From the NCBI GenBank assembly GCA_029624675.1, contig JARSSP010000071.1:1-64000 (forward strand): a stretch of DNA of 64,000 bases. Direction: 5' to 3'. Position 1 is the stretch's first letter. Each line of letters starts with the position of its first letter. The position numbers were made by a program, and so were the translations under genes. Source of the stretch: Candidatus Contendibacter sp. (lineage in GTDB: Bacteria > Pseudomonadota > Gammaproteobacteria > Competibacterales > Competibacteraceae). This document shows, one piece after another, positions 8,220 through 16,616 of this stretch. The notes under the pieces were generated by a model that made no database searches, was not told the origin of the DNA, and was given only the letters and a program-made list of their open reading frames with translations.

Positions 8220-9755
8220 ATGAGGAAGAAACTCCCGATTGGCATTCAGACCTTCGCCGACTTTCAGGCGGACAATTACGCCTATGTGGACAAAACGCCG
8301 CTGATTGCCCGACTGGTCGACGAAGGGCGGTATTACTTCCTCGCCCGCCCGCGCCGTTTCGGCAAAAGCCTGCTGGTGGATACCCTTGCCGAGGCGTTCG
8401 CGGCCCGCCGCGAACGGTTCGCGGGCTTGTACCTGGAACAGCATTGGGACTGGAACCGCGTTTTCCCAGTGATACGCATTGATTTGGGTGGAGGGGTGCT
8501 ACGACAACCCGAAGTGCTTGACGCCACACTCCGGGATCAGTTGCAAAAACACTACGAGCAACTCGGCGTGATCCGTAAACAGGATGAAATTCATTTGGTG
8601 TTTGCCCATTTGATCAAGGCCATGCATCACCAGTTCGGTGAACGGGTGGTCATCCTCATTGACGAATACGACAAGCCGATCCTGGATAATCTAGGACAGC
8701 CCGATCTCGCCCGGGCGATGCGCGAGGGTCTGCGGAATTTCTATTCGGTGATCAAAGGGCAGGACGCCCATCTGCGGTTCGTCCTGCTCACCGGTGTGAG
8801 CAAGTTCTCCAAGGTTTCGCTGTTTTCGGGATTGAACAATCTCAAGGACATCACGCTCGACTCGCGCTACGCGACGCTGTGCGGCTATACCCACGAGGAA
8901 TTGACCACGGTGTTCGCCGACTGGCTGGACGGCGCGGACGTGGCCCAGGTGCGCGACTGGTACAACGGTTACAACTTTCTGGGCGAAGCGGTCTATAACC
9001 CCTTCGATGTCTTGCTCTATCTCGACAGTCGGGAATTTCGGCCCTACTGGTTCGAGACCGGCACGCCGAGTTTCCTGTTTCAGGTGCTGGAGCGACGCCA
9101 AGTCACATTGGCGGAGTTGGACGGAGTGGAGACGGACGAAACGATTCTGGGAAGCTTCGATGTCGATACCATCGAACCCGAGGCGCTGCTGTTTCAAACC
9201 GGGTATCTGACTGTCCAGGAACGGCGCTGGGAAATGAGCGGCTACCGCTACCGGCTGTCCTACCCCAACCGCGAGGTGCGCCTGAGTTTGCCCCGGGCAC
9301 AGCTTCAACGCTACACGCCCAACCCCCGCCAAGGGCAGGTCGCCCGGGACCGATTGGCGGAAGCCTTGCGTCGGAACGATCCCGAAGCGTTGCATCAGGC
9401 GCTACACGCCTTTTTCGCCTCGATTCCGCACGACTGGCATCGCAACAACCGGTTGGCGGAGTACGAGGGTTACTACGCCTCGGTGGTCTACTGCTACTTC
9501 GCCGCGCTCGGCGTGGATGTGCGCCCGGAAGAAGTGAGCTATCGGGGACAGGTGGACCTGACGATTCGCCATGAGGAGCGGGTCTGGCTGCTGGAGTTCA
9601 AGCTGGATGAAATCGCCGGCCCGGATTCCGCGCTGGAGCAGATCAAGGCGCGCGGCTATCACCATCGCCATGTGGGCCAGCCCGTGACGTTGATCGGGAT
9701 CAACTTCAGCCGGGAACGGCGCAACATCAGCGGTTTTGCCTGGACGCGGGCTTGA
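8220..9755 (+). CDS. AAA-ATPase-like protein with C-terminal PD-(D/E)XK nuclease domain
   Basis: The 511-residue protein has an N-terminal AAA-ATPase-like domain beginning with the family opening LPIGIQTFADF...YAYVDKT, a P-loop variant RPRRFGKSLLVDT, and Walker B VVILIDEYDKPI. The C-terminal part ends in a PD-(D/E)XK-like core (VDLTIRH...WLLEFKL). Such proteins are abundant in some environmental bacteria and have no firmly established function; links to mobile DNA or defence have been proposed. ATG 8220 is preceded by GGAGTGAGG, which favours it over GTG 8211. A paralogue lies at 39305. Confidence 0.88.
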   Translation: MRKKLPIGIQTFADFQADNYAYVDKTPLIARLVDEGRYYFLARPRRFGKSLLVDTLAEAFAARRERFAGLYLEQHWDWNRVFPVIRIDLGGGVLRQPEVLDATLRDQLQKHYEQLGVIRKQDEIHLVFAHLIKAMHHQFGERVVILIDEYDKPILDNLGQPDLARAMREGLRNFYSVIKGQDAHLRFVLLTGVSKFSKVSLFSGLNNLKDITLDSRYATLCGYTHEELTTVFADWLDGADVAQVRDWYNGYNFLGEAVYNPFDVLLYLDSREFRPYWFETGTPSFLFQVLERRQVTLAELDGVETDETILGSFDVDTIEPEALLFQTGYLTVQERRWEMSGYRYRLSYPNREVRLSLPRAQLQRYTPNPRQGQVARDRLAEALRRNDPEALHQALHAFFASIPHDWHRNNRLAEYEGYYASVVYCYFAALGVDVRPEEVSYRGQVDLTIRHEERVWLLEFKLDEIAGPDSALEQIKARGYHHRHVGQPVTLIGINFSRERRNISGFAWTRA

Positions 9756-9805
9756 GCGTCATGCCAAGAAAGTGACTCACTCACGCTACCCTGGAGGAAA
9801 CTCGA

Positions 9806-10729
9806 ATGCCGGACATCACCGCCTCCGTCGGCGTCAATGGCAAAAACACCGAACCGGACACCTTGACCGTGCAAACCCTGCTCAATCAGGTTCCCGCCAT
9901 GCAGGGCGGCGCCGAACCGGTGCTCGACCTGGACGGCTGGTGCGGCAACAAGACCACCGCCGCCATCCGCAAGTTTCAGCAAAGACAGTTCAACTCGCAG
10001 GATGGCTTGGTGGAGCCAGGCAAGCGAACCATCCAGAAGTTGAACGCGCTCGCCGTGGCGCCGGGCGCCAGGCCGGTGCCGGCGCCGGACATGGATCCGA
10101 AGACGCTGGCGCTGCAATCGACGCCCCAGGTCACCCGCTGGATTACGGCCGCCCTGAAGGAAGTGAACGAAGTGATTGCAGGCGGGGGTGCGTTGGGTGG
10201 GCGGCCGGCTTATGCGCAAGCCGCGTTCGCGGCCCACTTCAAGCTGACCGACCGTTTTTCCGCCAACTATCTTCTGAAACTGCTGGCGACCGTCAAGAGC
10301 AACTACGAGGCCGCCCAGCGGACCGTGAACAACGGCGCAACCATTTATCGCAGTGTGTCGCGCAAGCAGATGAGCATCGACATGGGCGGCCAGACCGCTC
10401 CGGCTTATGTTCCCAACCGGCAGCGCATCTGCTTCACGCCGGAGTTTCATGTCTATCTGGACGACTATCCGGCGCGTCCGGGGATGGACTGGTCGGGCCA
10501 GGGTTGGGGACCGATGTGTCGGGCCGCCATGGTGCTTCACGAAACCATTCATTACGTAGACCCCCAGGCGCAGTTCGACATCTACGAGCATGACCAGGTC
10601 TATCGGACCATGATCGCCGAGGTGGCGATCCACGATCCCAGCTCCTACCCCTCCTTCGCCGCGCACATCGAGGAAAGAAGCCTGTTACCGATGGGTCCGC
10701 TGTATGGCGCCGGTCGACCGCGCGACTAG
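9806..10729 (+). CDS. Peptidoglycan-binding protein with putative aspzincin-like zinc peptidase domain
   Basis: The 307-residue protein has no obvious signal peptide. Residues about 15-80 look like a peptidoglycan-binding domain (LTVQTLLNQV...DGWCGNKTTAAIRKFQQ). The C-terminal half carries HETIHYVD, an HExxH zinc motif, followed by YEHDQVYRTMIAEVA and then DPSSYPSFAAHI. Spacing and sequence recall the aspzincin (M35) arrangement, where an Asp after HExxH is the third ligand and a NADSYxxFA-like segment follows; here HDPSSYPSFA occupies that place. The assignment is by motif only. The ribosome-binding site is CTGGAGGAAA. It stands alone; an export route or toxin role cannot be decided from sequence. 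Confidence 0.6.
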   Translation: MPDITASVGVNGKNTEPDTLTVQTLLNQVPAMQGGAEPVLDLDGWCGNKTTAAIRKFQQRQFNSQDGLVEPGKRTIQKLNALAVAPGARPVPAPDMDPKTLALQSTPQVTRWITAALKEVNEVIAGGGALGGRPAYAQAAFAAHFKLTDRFSANYLLKLLATVKSNYEAAQRTVNNGATIYRSVSRKQMSIDMGGQTAPAYVPNRQRICFTPEFHVYLDDYPARPGMDWSGQGWGPMCRAAMVLHETIHYVDPQAQFDIYEHDQVYRTMIAEVAIHDPSSYPSFAAHIEERSLLPMGPLYGAGRPRD

Positions 10730-10768
10730 CACCCCACCCGATCTCGAACCGGGCGGCTCCTACCCCGA

Positions 10769-11500
10769 CTACCCTGGCGACCCGAAGCCACCATTCGGAT
10801 TTTCGTTCAACCACCCCTCCAAAAAAATCTCGAACCACCGATCCAGCGCGGCGTCGTGGTGGGTATGACGAGCGCGCTGCTCGGCGGCGGATTGCGCGCC
10901 GGGCGCGGTCAGTTCCTTCGCGCCTTCCACCAACCAGTGCTCCAGAATCGCCCGATCCACCTCCGGGTGGAACTGCACGCCGAAGGCATTGGCGCCGTAG
11001 CGGTAAGCCTGGTGCGGAAAGCGTTCGCCGCTGGCCAGCAGTTCCGCGCCGACGGGCAACGCGAAGCCTTCGTGGTGCCAGTGATAGACGTGCAACGGAG
11101 CGTCAAACGTCGCCTGGCCGGCGGCGGTCGGCTCAACCGGGAAATAACCGATTTCCGCCAGCCCCGCCGGATGTGGCTCAACCTTCGCCCCCAAAGCCCG
11201 CGCCAGCAGTTGCGCGCCCAGGCAGATGCCGAGGAACGGTCGGCCGGAGGCCAGCGCCGTGGGAATCCAGTCCAGTTGCGCCCGGATGCCGGGCAGCTTG
11301 CCGTCGTCGTTGGCGCTCATCGGTCCACCGAACACCACCGCGCCGGCGTAGCCGTCCATGCCCGCCGGCAACGGCTCGCCGCTCAGTGGATAGCAACACT
11401 CAAGCGAATAACCGCGTTCCCGCAGCTTGCGCCCGCAGCGGCCGGCGCTGGCGTCGGGCGTCTGCATCACCAGCAGCAGGCGCGGCGATTCGGGCTTCAT
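10769..11500 (-). CDS. Class I glutamine amidotransferase-like protein
   Basis: The 243-residue class I GATase domain resembles GMP synthase-type stand-alone amidotransferases. The nucleophile motif is [16 protein letters not shown], the oxyanion region is [13 protein letters not shown], and the catalytic His-Glu is GVQFHPEVD. The amino acceptor is unknown. The ATG at 11498-11500 overlaps the TGA of the DAHP synthase gene (ATGA), so translation is probably coupled to it. An open frame continuing upstream inside aroF was ignored because of this overlap. A link to aromatic metabolism is suggested only by this arrangement. Confidence 0.85.
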   Translation of the reverse strand: MKPESPRLLLVMQTPDASAGRCGRKLRERGYSLECCYPLSGEPLPAGMDGYAGAVVFGGPMSANDDGKLPGIRAQLDWIPTALASGRPFLGICLGAQLLARALGAKVEPHPAGLAEIGYFPVEPTAAGQATFDAPLHVYHWHHEGFALPVGAELLASGERFPHQAYRYGANAFGVQFHPEVDRAILEHWLVEGAKELTAPGAQSAAEQRARHTHHDAALDRWFEIFLEGWLNENPNGGFGSPG

Positions 11501-12915
11501 ACCTCGCCATCTCCCTCGTGGGTATCCATATCCGCCCCTGTCGCCCGCCGGTAATCCTTGAGGGTTTCGGCGATCAGGAATGCCAGTTCCAGGCTTTGTG
11601 AGGCGTTCAGGCGCGGATCGCAGCGCGTGTGATAACGGTCGGCCAAGCCTTGCTCGGTGATCGCCTGCGCGCCGCCCAGGCATTCGGTGACATCCTGCCC
11701 GGTCAGTTCGAAATGCACCCCGCCCGGAATGCCGCCCTCGGCGCGGTGAATGGCGAAGAACTGCCGCACTTCATCCAGGATGCGGGCGAACGGGCGGGTT
11801 TTATAGCCAGTGCTGGCTTCCAGGGTGTTGCCGTGCATTGGATCGCAGGACCAGACGACCCGTCGACCTTCGCGCCGCACCGCCTGGATCAGCGGCGGCA
11901 GAGCGGTTGCGATTTTATCCGCGCCCATGCGGCTGATCAGGGTCAGTCGGCCCGGTTGGTCATCAGGGTTCAACGCGTCCAACAAGCGCAGCAGCGTGTC
12001 GGGGTCGACGGTCGGTCCCAGCTTGAGGCCGATGGGATTAGCGATGCCACGCATGAATTCGACGTGCGCGCCGTCTAGTTGCCGGGTGCGTTCGCCGATC
12101 CAGAGAAAATGCGCCGAGCCGTCGTACCATTCGCCGGTTTGTGGGTCGCGCCGGGTCAGGGCTTGCTCGTAACCCAGCAACAACGCTTCGTGCGAGGTGT
12201 AGAAATTCACCTGCCGCACCTGCGGATCCGCGCTGGCGTCCAACCCGCAGGCGCGCATGAACGCCAATGTTTCGCTGATGCGGCTGGCCAGGTCGCGGTA
12301 GCGCGCGCCCTGGGGACTGGCGCGCAGGAAATCCAGATTCCATTGCTGGACCCGGTGCAGATCGGCGAAACCGCCTTGGGCCAGCGCCCGTAACAGGTTC
12401 AGGGTCGCCGCCGACTGCGAATAGGCGCGCAACTGCCGGCGCGGGTCGGGCCGGCGAGCCTCGGCGGTGAAATCGAGATCGTTGACGATATCGCCCCGAT
12501 AGCTGGGCAAAGCCGCGTCATCGCGGGTTTCGGTCGGCGAACTACGCGGCTTGGCGAATTGGCCGGCCATGCGTCCGACCTTGACCACCGGACAGGCGGC
12601 GGCAAAGGTCAGGATGACCGCCATTTGCAACAGGACGCGGAAGGTATCGGTGATGGCGCGCTCGTTGAAATCGGCAAAGCTTTCGGCGCAGTCGCCGCCT
12701 TGCAGCAGAAACGCCCGACCAGAGGCGACCTCGGCTAGGTGCTGGCGCAAGGTGCGAATTTCGCCAGCGAATACGAGGGGCAACGAAGTCGACAATCGCT
12801 CCTCGACCTCGGCCAGCGCCGGAACGTCGTCGTAAACCGGCAATTGCGCTGCCGGGCGCCGCCGCCAGCTTGCTGGGGTCCAGAGCGCTTGAGAGTGTGA
12901 CAGGGGTTGGGGCAT
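11497..12915 (-). CDS. Class II 3-deoxy-7-phosphoheptulonate (DAHP) synthase
   Basis: This enzyme catalyses the first step of the shikimate pathway, condensing phosphoenolpyruvate with erythrose 4-phosphate. It belongs to the class II (plant/Mycobacterium-like) family: [13 protein letters not shown] at the N-terminus, [40 protein letters not shown] and [11 protein letters not shown] are all diagnostic. Length from ATG 12915 is 472 residues, normal for the class; a TTG four codons upstream (12927) is possible. It is followed by an overlapping amidotransferase gene. Allosteric behaviour cannot be read from the sequence. Confidence 0.93.
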   Translation of the reverse strand: MPQPLSHSQALWTPASWRRRPAAQLPVYDDVPALAEVEERLSTSLPLVFAGEIRTLRQHLAEVASGRAFLLQGGDCAESFADFNERAITDTFRVLLQMAVILTFAAACPVVKVGRMAGQFAKPRSSPTETRDDAALPSYRGDIVNDLDFTAEARRPDPRRQLRAYSQSAATLNLLRALAQGGFADLHRVQQWNLDFLRASPQGARYRDLASRISETLAFMRACGLDASADPQVRQVNFYTSHEALLLGYEQALTRRDPQTGEWYDGSAHFLWIGERTRQLDGAHVEFMRGIANPIGLKLGPTVDPDTLLRLLDALNPDDQPGRLTLISRMGADKIATALPPLIQAVRREGRRVVWSCDPMHGNTLEASTGYKTRPFARILDEVRQFFAIHRAEGGIPGGVHFELTGQDVTECLGGAQAITEQGLADRYHTRCDPRLNASQSLELAFLIAETLKDYRRATGADMDTHEGDGEV

Positions 12916-12973
12916 CGGTACATCCAAAAGTTGCGTATGATTCGCGCCAGTCCTGCTGGCCTGAACCGTAGAA

Positions 12974-13064
12974 TAACCGAAGTGGATGGATCATAACCCT
13001 CGCCGATTTCATTGCGGCCTGGCGCGACAACCCGCTGAGCGAGCAGGCGCTGCGAGCGCAATAA
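12974..13064 (+). pseudogene. Relic of the 5' end of the restriction-methylation gene
   Basis: Bases 12974-13060 closely resemble 13538-13620, covering the leader (ACCGAAGTGGA) and the first ~20 codons of the gene at 13556. The relic reads (I)TLADFIAAWRDNPLSEQALRAQ then TAA, against MTPADFIAVWRDNPLSERAGAQ in the intact copy; its start codon has become ATA. The two copies flank the cupin gene. This looks like a broken duplicate left by an insertion or by unequal recombination. Confidence 0.75.
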
Positions 13065-13072
13065 AGCGCCAT

Positions 13073-13141
13073 TTCCATCGAATACGGTCCGCGGGGATAA
13101 TGACACTGTAGATGTGTTAAGACTGTAGCCGTGTTAAGGAG
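13073..13141 (+). promoter_or_regulatory. Candidate promoter and tandem 17-bp repeat upstream of the cupin gene
   Basis: A possible -35 TTCCAT (13073-13078) and -10 GATAAT (13096-13101) are separated by 17 bases. Directly after come two adjacent 17-bp repeats, 13105-13121 and 13122-13138, matching at 15 of 17 positions (ACTGTAG..GTGTTAAG). The second copy runs into the AAGGAG ribosome-binding site. The repeat could be an operator; this is inference from position. Confidence 0.4.
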
Positions 13142-13146
13142 TCATT

Positions 13147-13497
13147 ATGCAACCCACGCGCATCTTCCAAAGCAATCAATATATGCAACCCTCGGACGGG
13201 GAACCGGTTCGGTCGATGATCGTTGAAACCAGGGAAGCGGTTATCGTCGCTTGGCATGTGAAGCCTGGTCAACGAATCAAGGCGCACATTCATCCAGCAG
13301 GTCAGGATACCTGGACCATCCTCTCGGGACATGGCGAATACCAAACTGAGACATCCGGCGAAGCCCATCCGATAGGGGTTGGAGATGTGGTCGTTGCCTA
13401 CCCAGGCGCGGTGCATGGCGTGTACAACAACGGCACGGAACCCTTGCGGTTCATTTCGGTGGTGTCGCCAGCGAATGCCGGACATGAATGGGTTTAA
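13147..13497 (+). CDS. Small single-domain cupin protein
   Basis: The 116-residue beta-barrel protein has both cupin motifs: PGQRIKAHIHPAGQDTWTILSGHGEY carries a His-X-His pair and a downstream Gly, and PGAVHGVYNNG has the third His. Metal binding is therefore plausible. The usual Glu position after HxH appears to be replaced (GQDTW), so the metal site may be non-standard. It has a strong AAGGAG ribosome-binding site. It sits between a broken and an intact copy of the restriction gene 5' end. The substrate is unknown; small cupins of this type may be isomerases, dioxygenases or sensors. Confidence 0.75.
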   Translation: MQPTRIFQSNQYMQPSDGEPVRSMIVETREAVIVAWHVKPGQRIKAHIHPAGQDTWTILSGHGEYQTETSGEAHPIGVGDVVVAYPGAVHGVYNNGTEPLRFISVVSPANAGHEWV

Positions 13498-13555
13498 CAG
13501 GTTGAGTGGTGACGCCTGAGCCATGGAATGACCGAATGACCGAAGTGGACGAATC

Positions 13556-16414
13556 ATGACCCCCGCCGATTTCATCGCCGTCTGGCGTGACAACCCGCTA
13601 AGCGAGCGGGCCGGCGCGCAGCCGTTTTTTCTCGATCTGTGCGAACTGCTGGGCGTCGGCAAGCCGAATGACCCGGAACATTACTGCTTCGAGCGCGGCG
13701 CGACGCGGACCGGCGCCGGGCGCGGCTGGGCGGACGTGTGGAAGCGCGGCTGTTTCGCCTGGGAAAACAAGGCGCCGGGCGGCGATCTGGCGGCGGCTCT
13801 GAAGCAGTTGATGACCTATGCGCTGGCGTTGGACAACCCGCCGCTGCTGGTGGTCTGCGACCGCCTGCGCATCGAGATTCACACCCATTTCACCGGCACG
13901 CCGTCAGAGGTTTACCGCATCCGGCTGGAAGAGATCAGCCAGCCGGAGCCTCTCGCCAGGCTGCGCGCGCTGTTCGAGAACCCGGAACGGTTCCGGCCCC
14001 GCCGCACCGATCACGAGGTCACGCAGGAAGCCGCTGGCCGGTTCGCCGCCATCGCCGCCGCGCTGGCGCAACGGGGCCACGCGCCGCGCCCGGTCGCCCA
14101 TTTCCTGATTCAATGCCTGTTCTGCATGTTCGCCGAAGACGTGGGCTTGCTACCGGCGCGGTTGTTCAAGCGGATCGTTGAGAGGAGCGCCGGCCAGCCG
14201 GAAAAGTTGGCGGCGCGGCTGGCCGAATTGTTCGTCGCCATGCGCGCGGGCGGCGATTTTGTGCTGGAGGATATCGCCTGGTTCAATGGCGGGTTGTTTG
14301 AGACCGCCGCGCCGTTGGCGCTGACCGAAACCGAAGCGACGGCGCTGCGGGCGGCGGCCCGGATGGACTGGTCGGCGATTGAACCTTCGATTTTCGGCAC
14401 GCTGTTCGAACGCGGCCTGGACCCGGCGTTGCGGGCGCAACTGGGCGCGAATTTCACCGATCCTCAAACCATCCGCAAGATCATCGAGCCGGTGGTGGTC
14501 GAACCGCTGGCGGCGGAGTGGGTGGCGGCGCGGGCGGGCATCGCCGAGTTTATGGAGCGTTATCGCGCCGGCGGCGCGGGGGCGAAAAAAGCGCGTCAGG
14601 CCGCCGAGGGAATTTTTCTGCGGTTTCTGGAACGGCTCAAGCATTTCCGGGTGCTGGACCCAGCCTGCGGTTCCGGCAATTTTCTGTATCTGGCGCTACG
14701 GGCGCTGAAGGATTTGGAGCACCGGGCTAATCTCGACGCCGAGGCGCTGGGATTGCACCGGCAGTTGAGCATTGAGACCTGCCCGCGCAACGTGCTGGGG
14801 ATCGAACTCAATCCCTACGCCGCCGAACTGGCGCGGGTGACGGTGTGGATCGGCGAGATTCAGTGGATGTTGAAGCACGGCTACGACATCCGCCGTAACC
14901 CGATTCTAGCGCCGCTGGATCATATCGAATGCCGGGACGCGGTGTTGAACCCGGACAGCGGCGAACCGGACTGGCCGGAAGCGGACGCGATCATCGGAAA
15001 TCCACCGTTTCTGGGCGGTTCCAAGCTGCTGCGGGAGTTGGGCGACGAATACACAGGCCGGTTGCGCCAGCTTTATGAGGGACGAGTGCCGGGCGGGGCG
15101 GATTTAGTGTGCTACTGGTTCGAGAAGGCGCGCGCCCAGATCGCGGCGGGACCAGCGAAGCGCGCGGGATTGGTGGCGACCAACTCGATTCGCGGCGGCA
15201 CGAACCGGAAGGTGTTGGAGCGAATTCGGGAAAGCGCCCGGATTTTCACAGCGTGGAGCGATGAACCCTGGGTCAACGAGGGAGCGGCGGTGCGGGTGTC
15301 GCTGGTGTGTTTTGGCGCCGTACTCCCCTCGCCCTTTAGGAGAGGGGGCGGGGGTGAGGGCGCGACGCTCGATGGCCAGCTGGTCACGGAGATTTACGCC
15401 GATTTGACGGGTCGGGCGTTTGATGTGAGCGAGGAGGATTTGACGCAGGCCGTGCCCTTGATGGAGAACGGTAACCTGGTGTTTCAAGGCCCCGAAAAAA
15501 ATGGTGCGTTCGATATTCCCGGTGATTTAGCTCGGCAATGGTTGGCGCTACCCAACCCGCATGGACGCCCGAACAGCGATGTTTTGCATCCTCGCTGGAA
15601 TGGGCTGGATTTAACCCGCCGCCCTTCGGATGACTGGATTATCGACTTTGGCGTGGGTATGACCGAGGCCGAGGCGGCGTTGTATGAAAAACCATTCGAC
15701 CACGCTCTTGTGCGCGTTAAACCCGAAAGAGACCGAAATCGGGATGCTAGCCGTAGAAAACATTGGTGGCGGTTCGGGCGAACCGGCGAGGATGTGCGTA
15801 CCGCACTGGGGGGTCTTGCGCGCTATATCGCCACGCCGCATGTGTCCAAGCATCGAATTTTCGTCTGGCTGCCCACGAGCGTACTACCCGACAAGATGTT
15901 GATCGTCATCGCCCGTTCCGACGCCACTACCTTTGGCGTTTTGCATTCCCGCTTTCATGAACTTTGGTCGCTGCGCCTGGGGACCAGCCTCGAAGATCGT
16001 CCCCGCTACACCCCCACTACCTGTTTCGAGACCTTCCCGTTTCCGGAAGGCATCCTGGCCGATCTCGATCCGGACGCGCGTTTCCCGGCCATCGCCGAGG
16101 CCGCGCGCCGCCTGAATGAACTCCGCGAAAACTGGCTCAACCCGCCGGAGTGGGTGGAGCGGGTTCCCGAAATCGTTCCCGGCTATCCGGATCGGCGAAT
16201 TCCCAAACCGGAGTTCGCCGCCGAACTGAAAAAGCGCACCCTGACGAATCTCTACAATGCCCGGCCAGCGTGGCTGGTCAACGCCCATCGGCAACTGGAT
16301 ACAGCAGTGGCGGCGGCGTATGGCTGGAGCGATTACACGCCGGACCTGCCCGATAATGAAATTCTACGGCGGCTGTTGGCGCTTAATCTGAAGCGCACCG
16401 GGACGGGGTATTGA
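13556..16414 (+). CDS. MmeI-like single-chain restriction endonuclease/DNA methyltransferase
   Basis: This 952-residue polypeptide has the layout of type IIL/IIG enzymes. An N-terminal nuclease-like region (ADVWKRGCFAWENK, residues about 59-72) fits a D...ExK catalytic core. A helical linker follows, then an N6-adenine methyltransferase with SAM motif DPACGSGNFLYLALRAL (about 370) and catalytic IIGNPPFLGGSK (about 480), and a C-terminal target-recognition/helical part. All key motifs are intact, so both cutting and modification are possible. No separate specificity subunit or partner lies beside it, as expected for a self-contained enzyme. A dispersed palindrome is inserted in frame near residue 590. 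A relic of its 5' end lies upstream. Confidence 0.85.
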   Translation: MTPADFIAVWRDNPLSERAGAQPFFLDLCELLGVGKPNDPEHYCFERGATRTGAGRGWADVWKRGCFAWENKAPGGDLAAALKQLMTYALALDNPPLLVVCDRLRIEIHTHFTGTPSEVYRIRLEEISQPEPLARLRALFENPERFRPRRTDHEVTQEAAGRFAAIAAALAQRGHAPRPVAHFLIQCLFCMFAEDVGLLPARLFKRIVERSAGQPEKLAARLAELFVAMRAGGDFVLEDIAWFNGGLFETAAPLALTETEATALRAAARMDWSAIEPSIFGTLFERGLDPALRAQLGANFTDPQTIRKIIEPVVVEPLAAEWVAARAGIAEFMERYRAGGAGAKKARQAAEGIFLRFLERLKHFRVLDPACGSGNFLYLALRALKDLEHRANLDAEALGLHRQLSIETCPRNVLGIELNPYAAELARVTVWIGEIQWMLKHGYDIRRNPILAPLDHIECRDAVLNPDSGEPDWPEADAIIGNPPFLGGSKLLRELGDEYTGRLRQLYEGRVPGGADLVCYWFEKARAQIAAGPAKRAGLVATNSIRGGTNRKVLERIRESARIFTAWSDEPWVNEGAAVRVSLVCFGAVLPSPFRRGGGGEGATLDGQLVTEIYADLTGRAFDVSEEDLTQAVPLMENGNLVFQGPEKNGAFDIPGDLARQWLALPNPHGRPNSDVLHPRWNGLDLTRRPSDDWIIDFGVGMTEAEAALYEKPFDHALVRVKPERDRNRDASRRKHWWRFGRTGEDVRTALGGLARYIATPHVSKHRIFVWLPTSVLPDKMLIVIARSDATTFGVLHSRFHELWSLRLGTSLEDRPRYTPTTCFETFPFPEGILADLDPDARFPAIAEAARRLNELRENWLNPPEWVERVPEIVPGYPDRRIPKPEFAAELKKRTLTNLYNARPAWLVNAHRQLDTAVAAAYGWSDYTPDLPDNEILRRLLALNLKRTGTGY
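15322..15362. repeat. C-rich palindromic repeat inserted in frame within the restriction gene
   Basis: The stretch has a CTCCCCTCGCCCTTTAGG left arm and a GAGAGGGGGCGGGGGTGAGGG right arm. It is of the type that normally lies between genes (compare 491-535 and 3911-3940). Here it is translated as PSPFRRGGGGEG and keeps the frame open, between VSLVCFGAV and ATLDGQLVTEIY. The low-complexity Gly/Arg insert is unlike the surrounding protein. Confidence 0.7.
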
Positions 16415-16616
16415 ACGATTTTCGCGGAAGCTTGTTTGTAGATGATTTATGAGTAACTTGATGTTCCGCGATGATTATCCTTGACACACGCATTCGGCCG
16501 CGCTGGCTGATCCAGGGCGGTAGAGGGTCGCCATCGAACATTCTGACCGCTATCCAATCCGAGAACCGGGTTGCGGTTTCCGCTGTTTCCTGCTTCCTGA
16601 TTAGCGTTCGATCACC

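Noticed and set aside
10769-11683. Longer form of the amidotransferase starting inside the DAHP synthase gene
   Set aside because: The extra 61 residues are the other-frame reading of aro gene sequence; the ATGA overlap at 11497-11500 marks the natural start.
16415-16616. Possible small gene or promoter in the gap before the EamA gene
   Set aside because: Only an isolated TTGACA without a matching -10 and no open frame with coding character was found.
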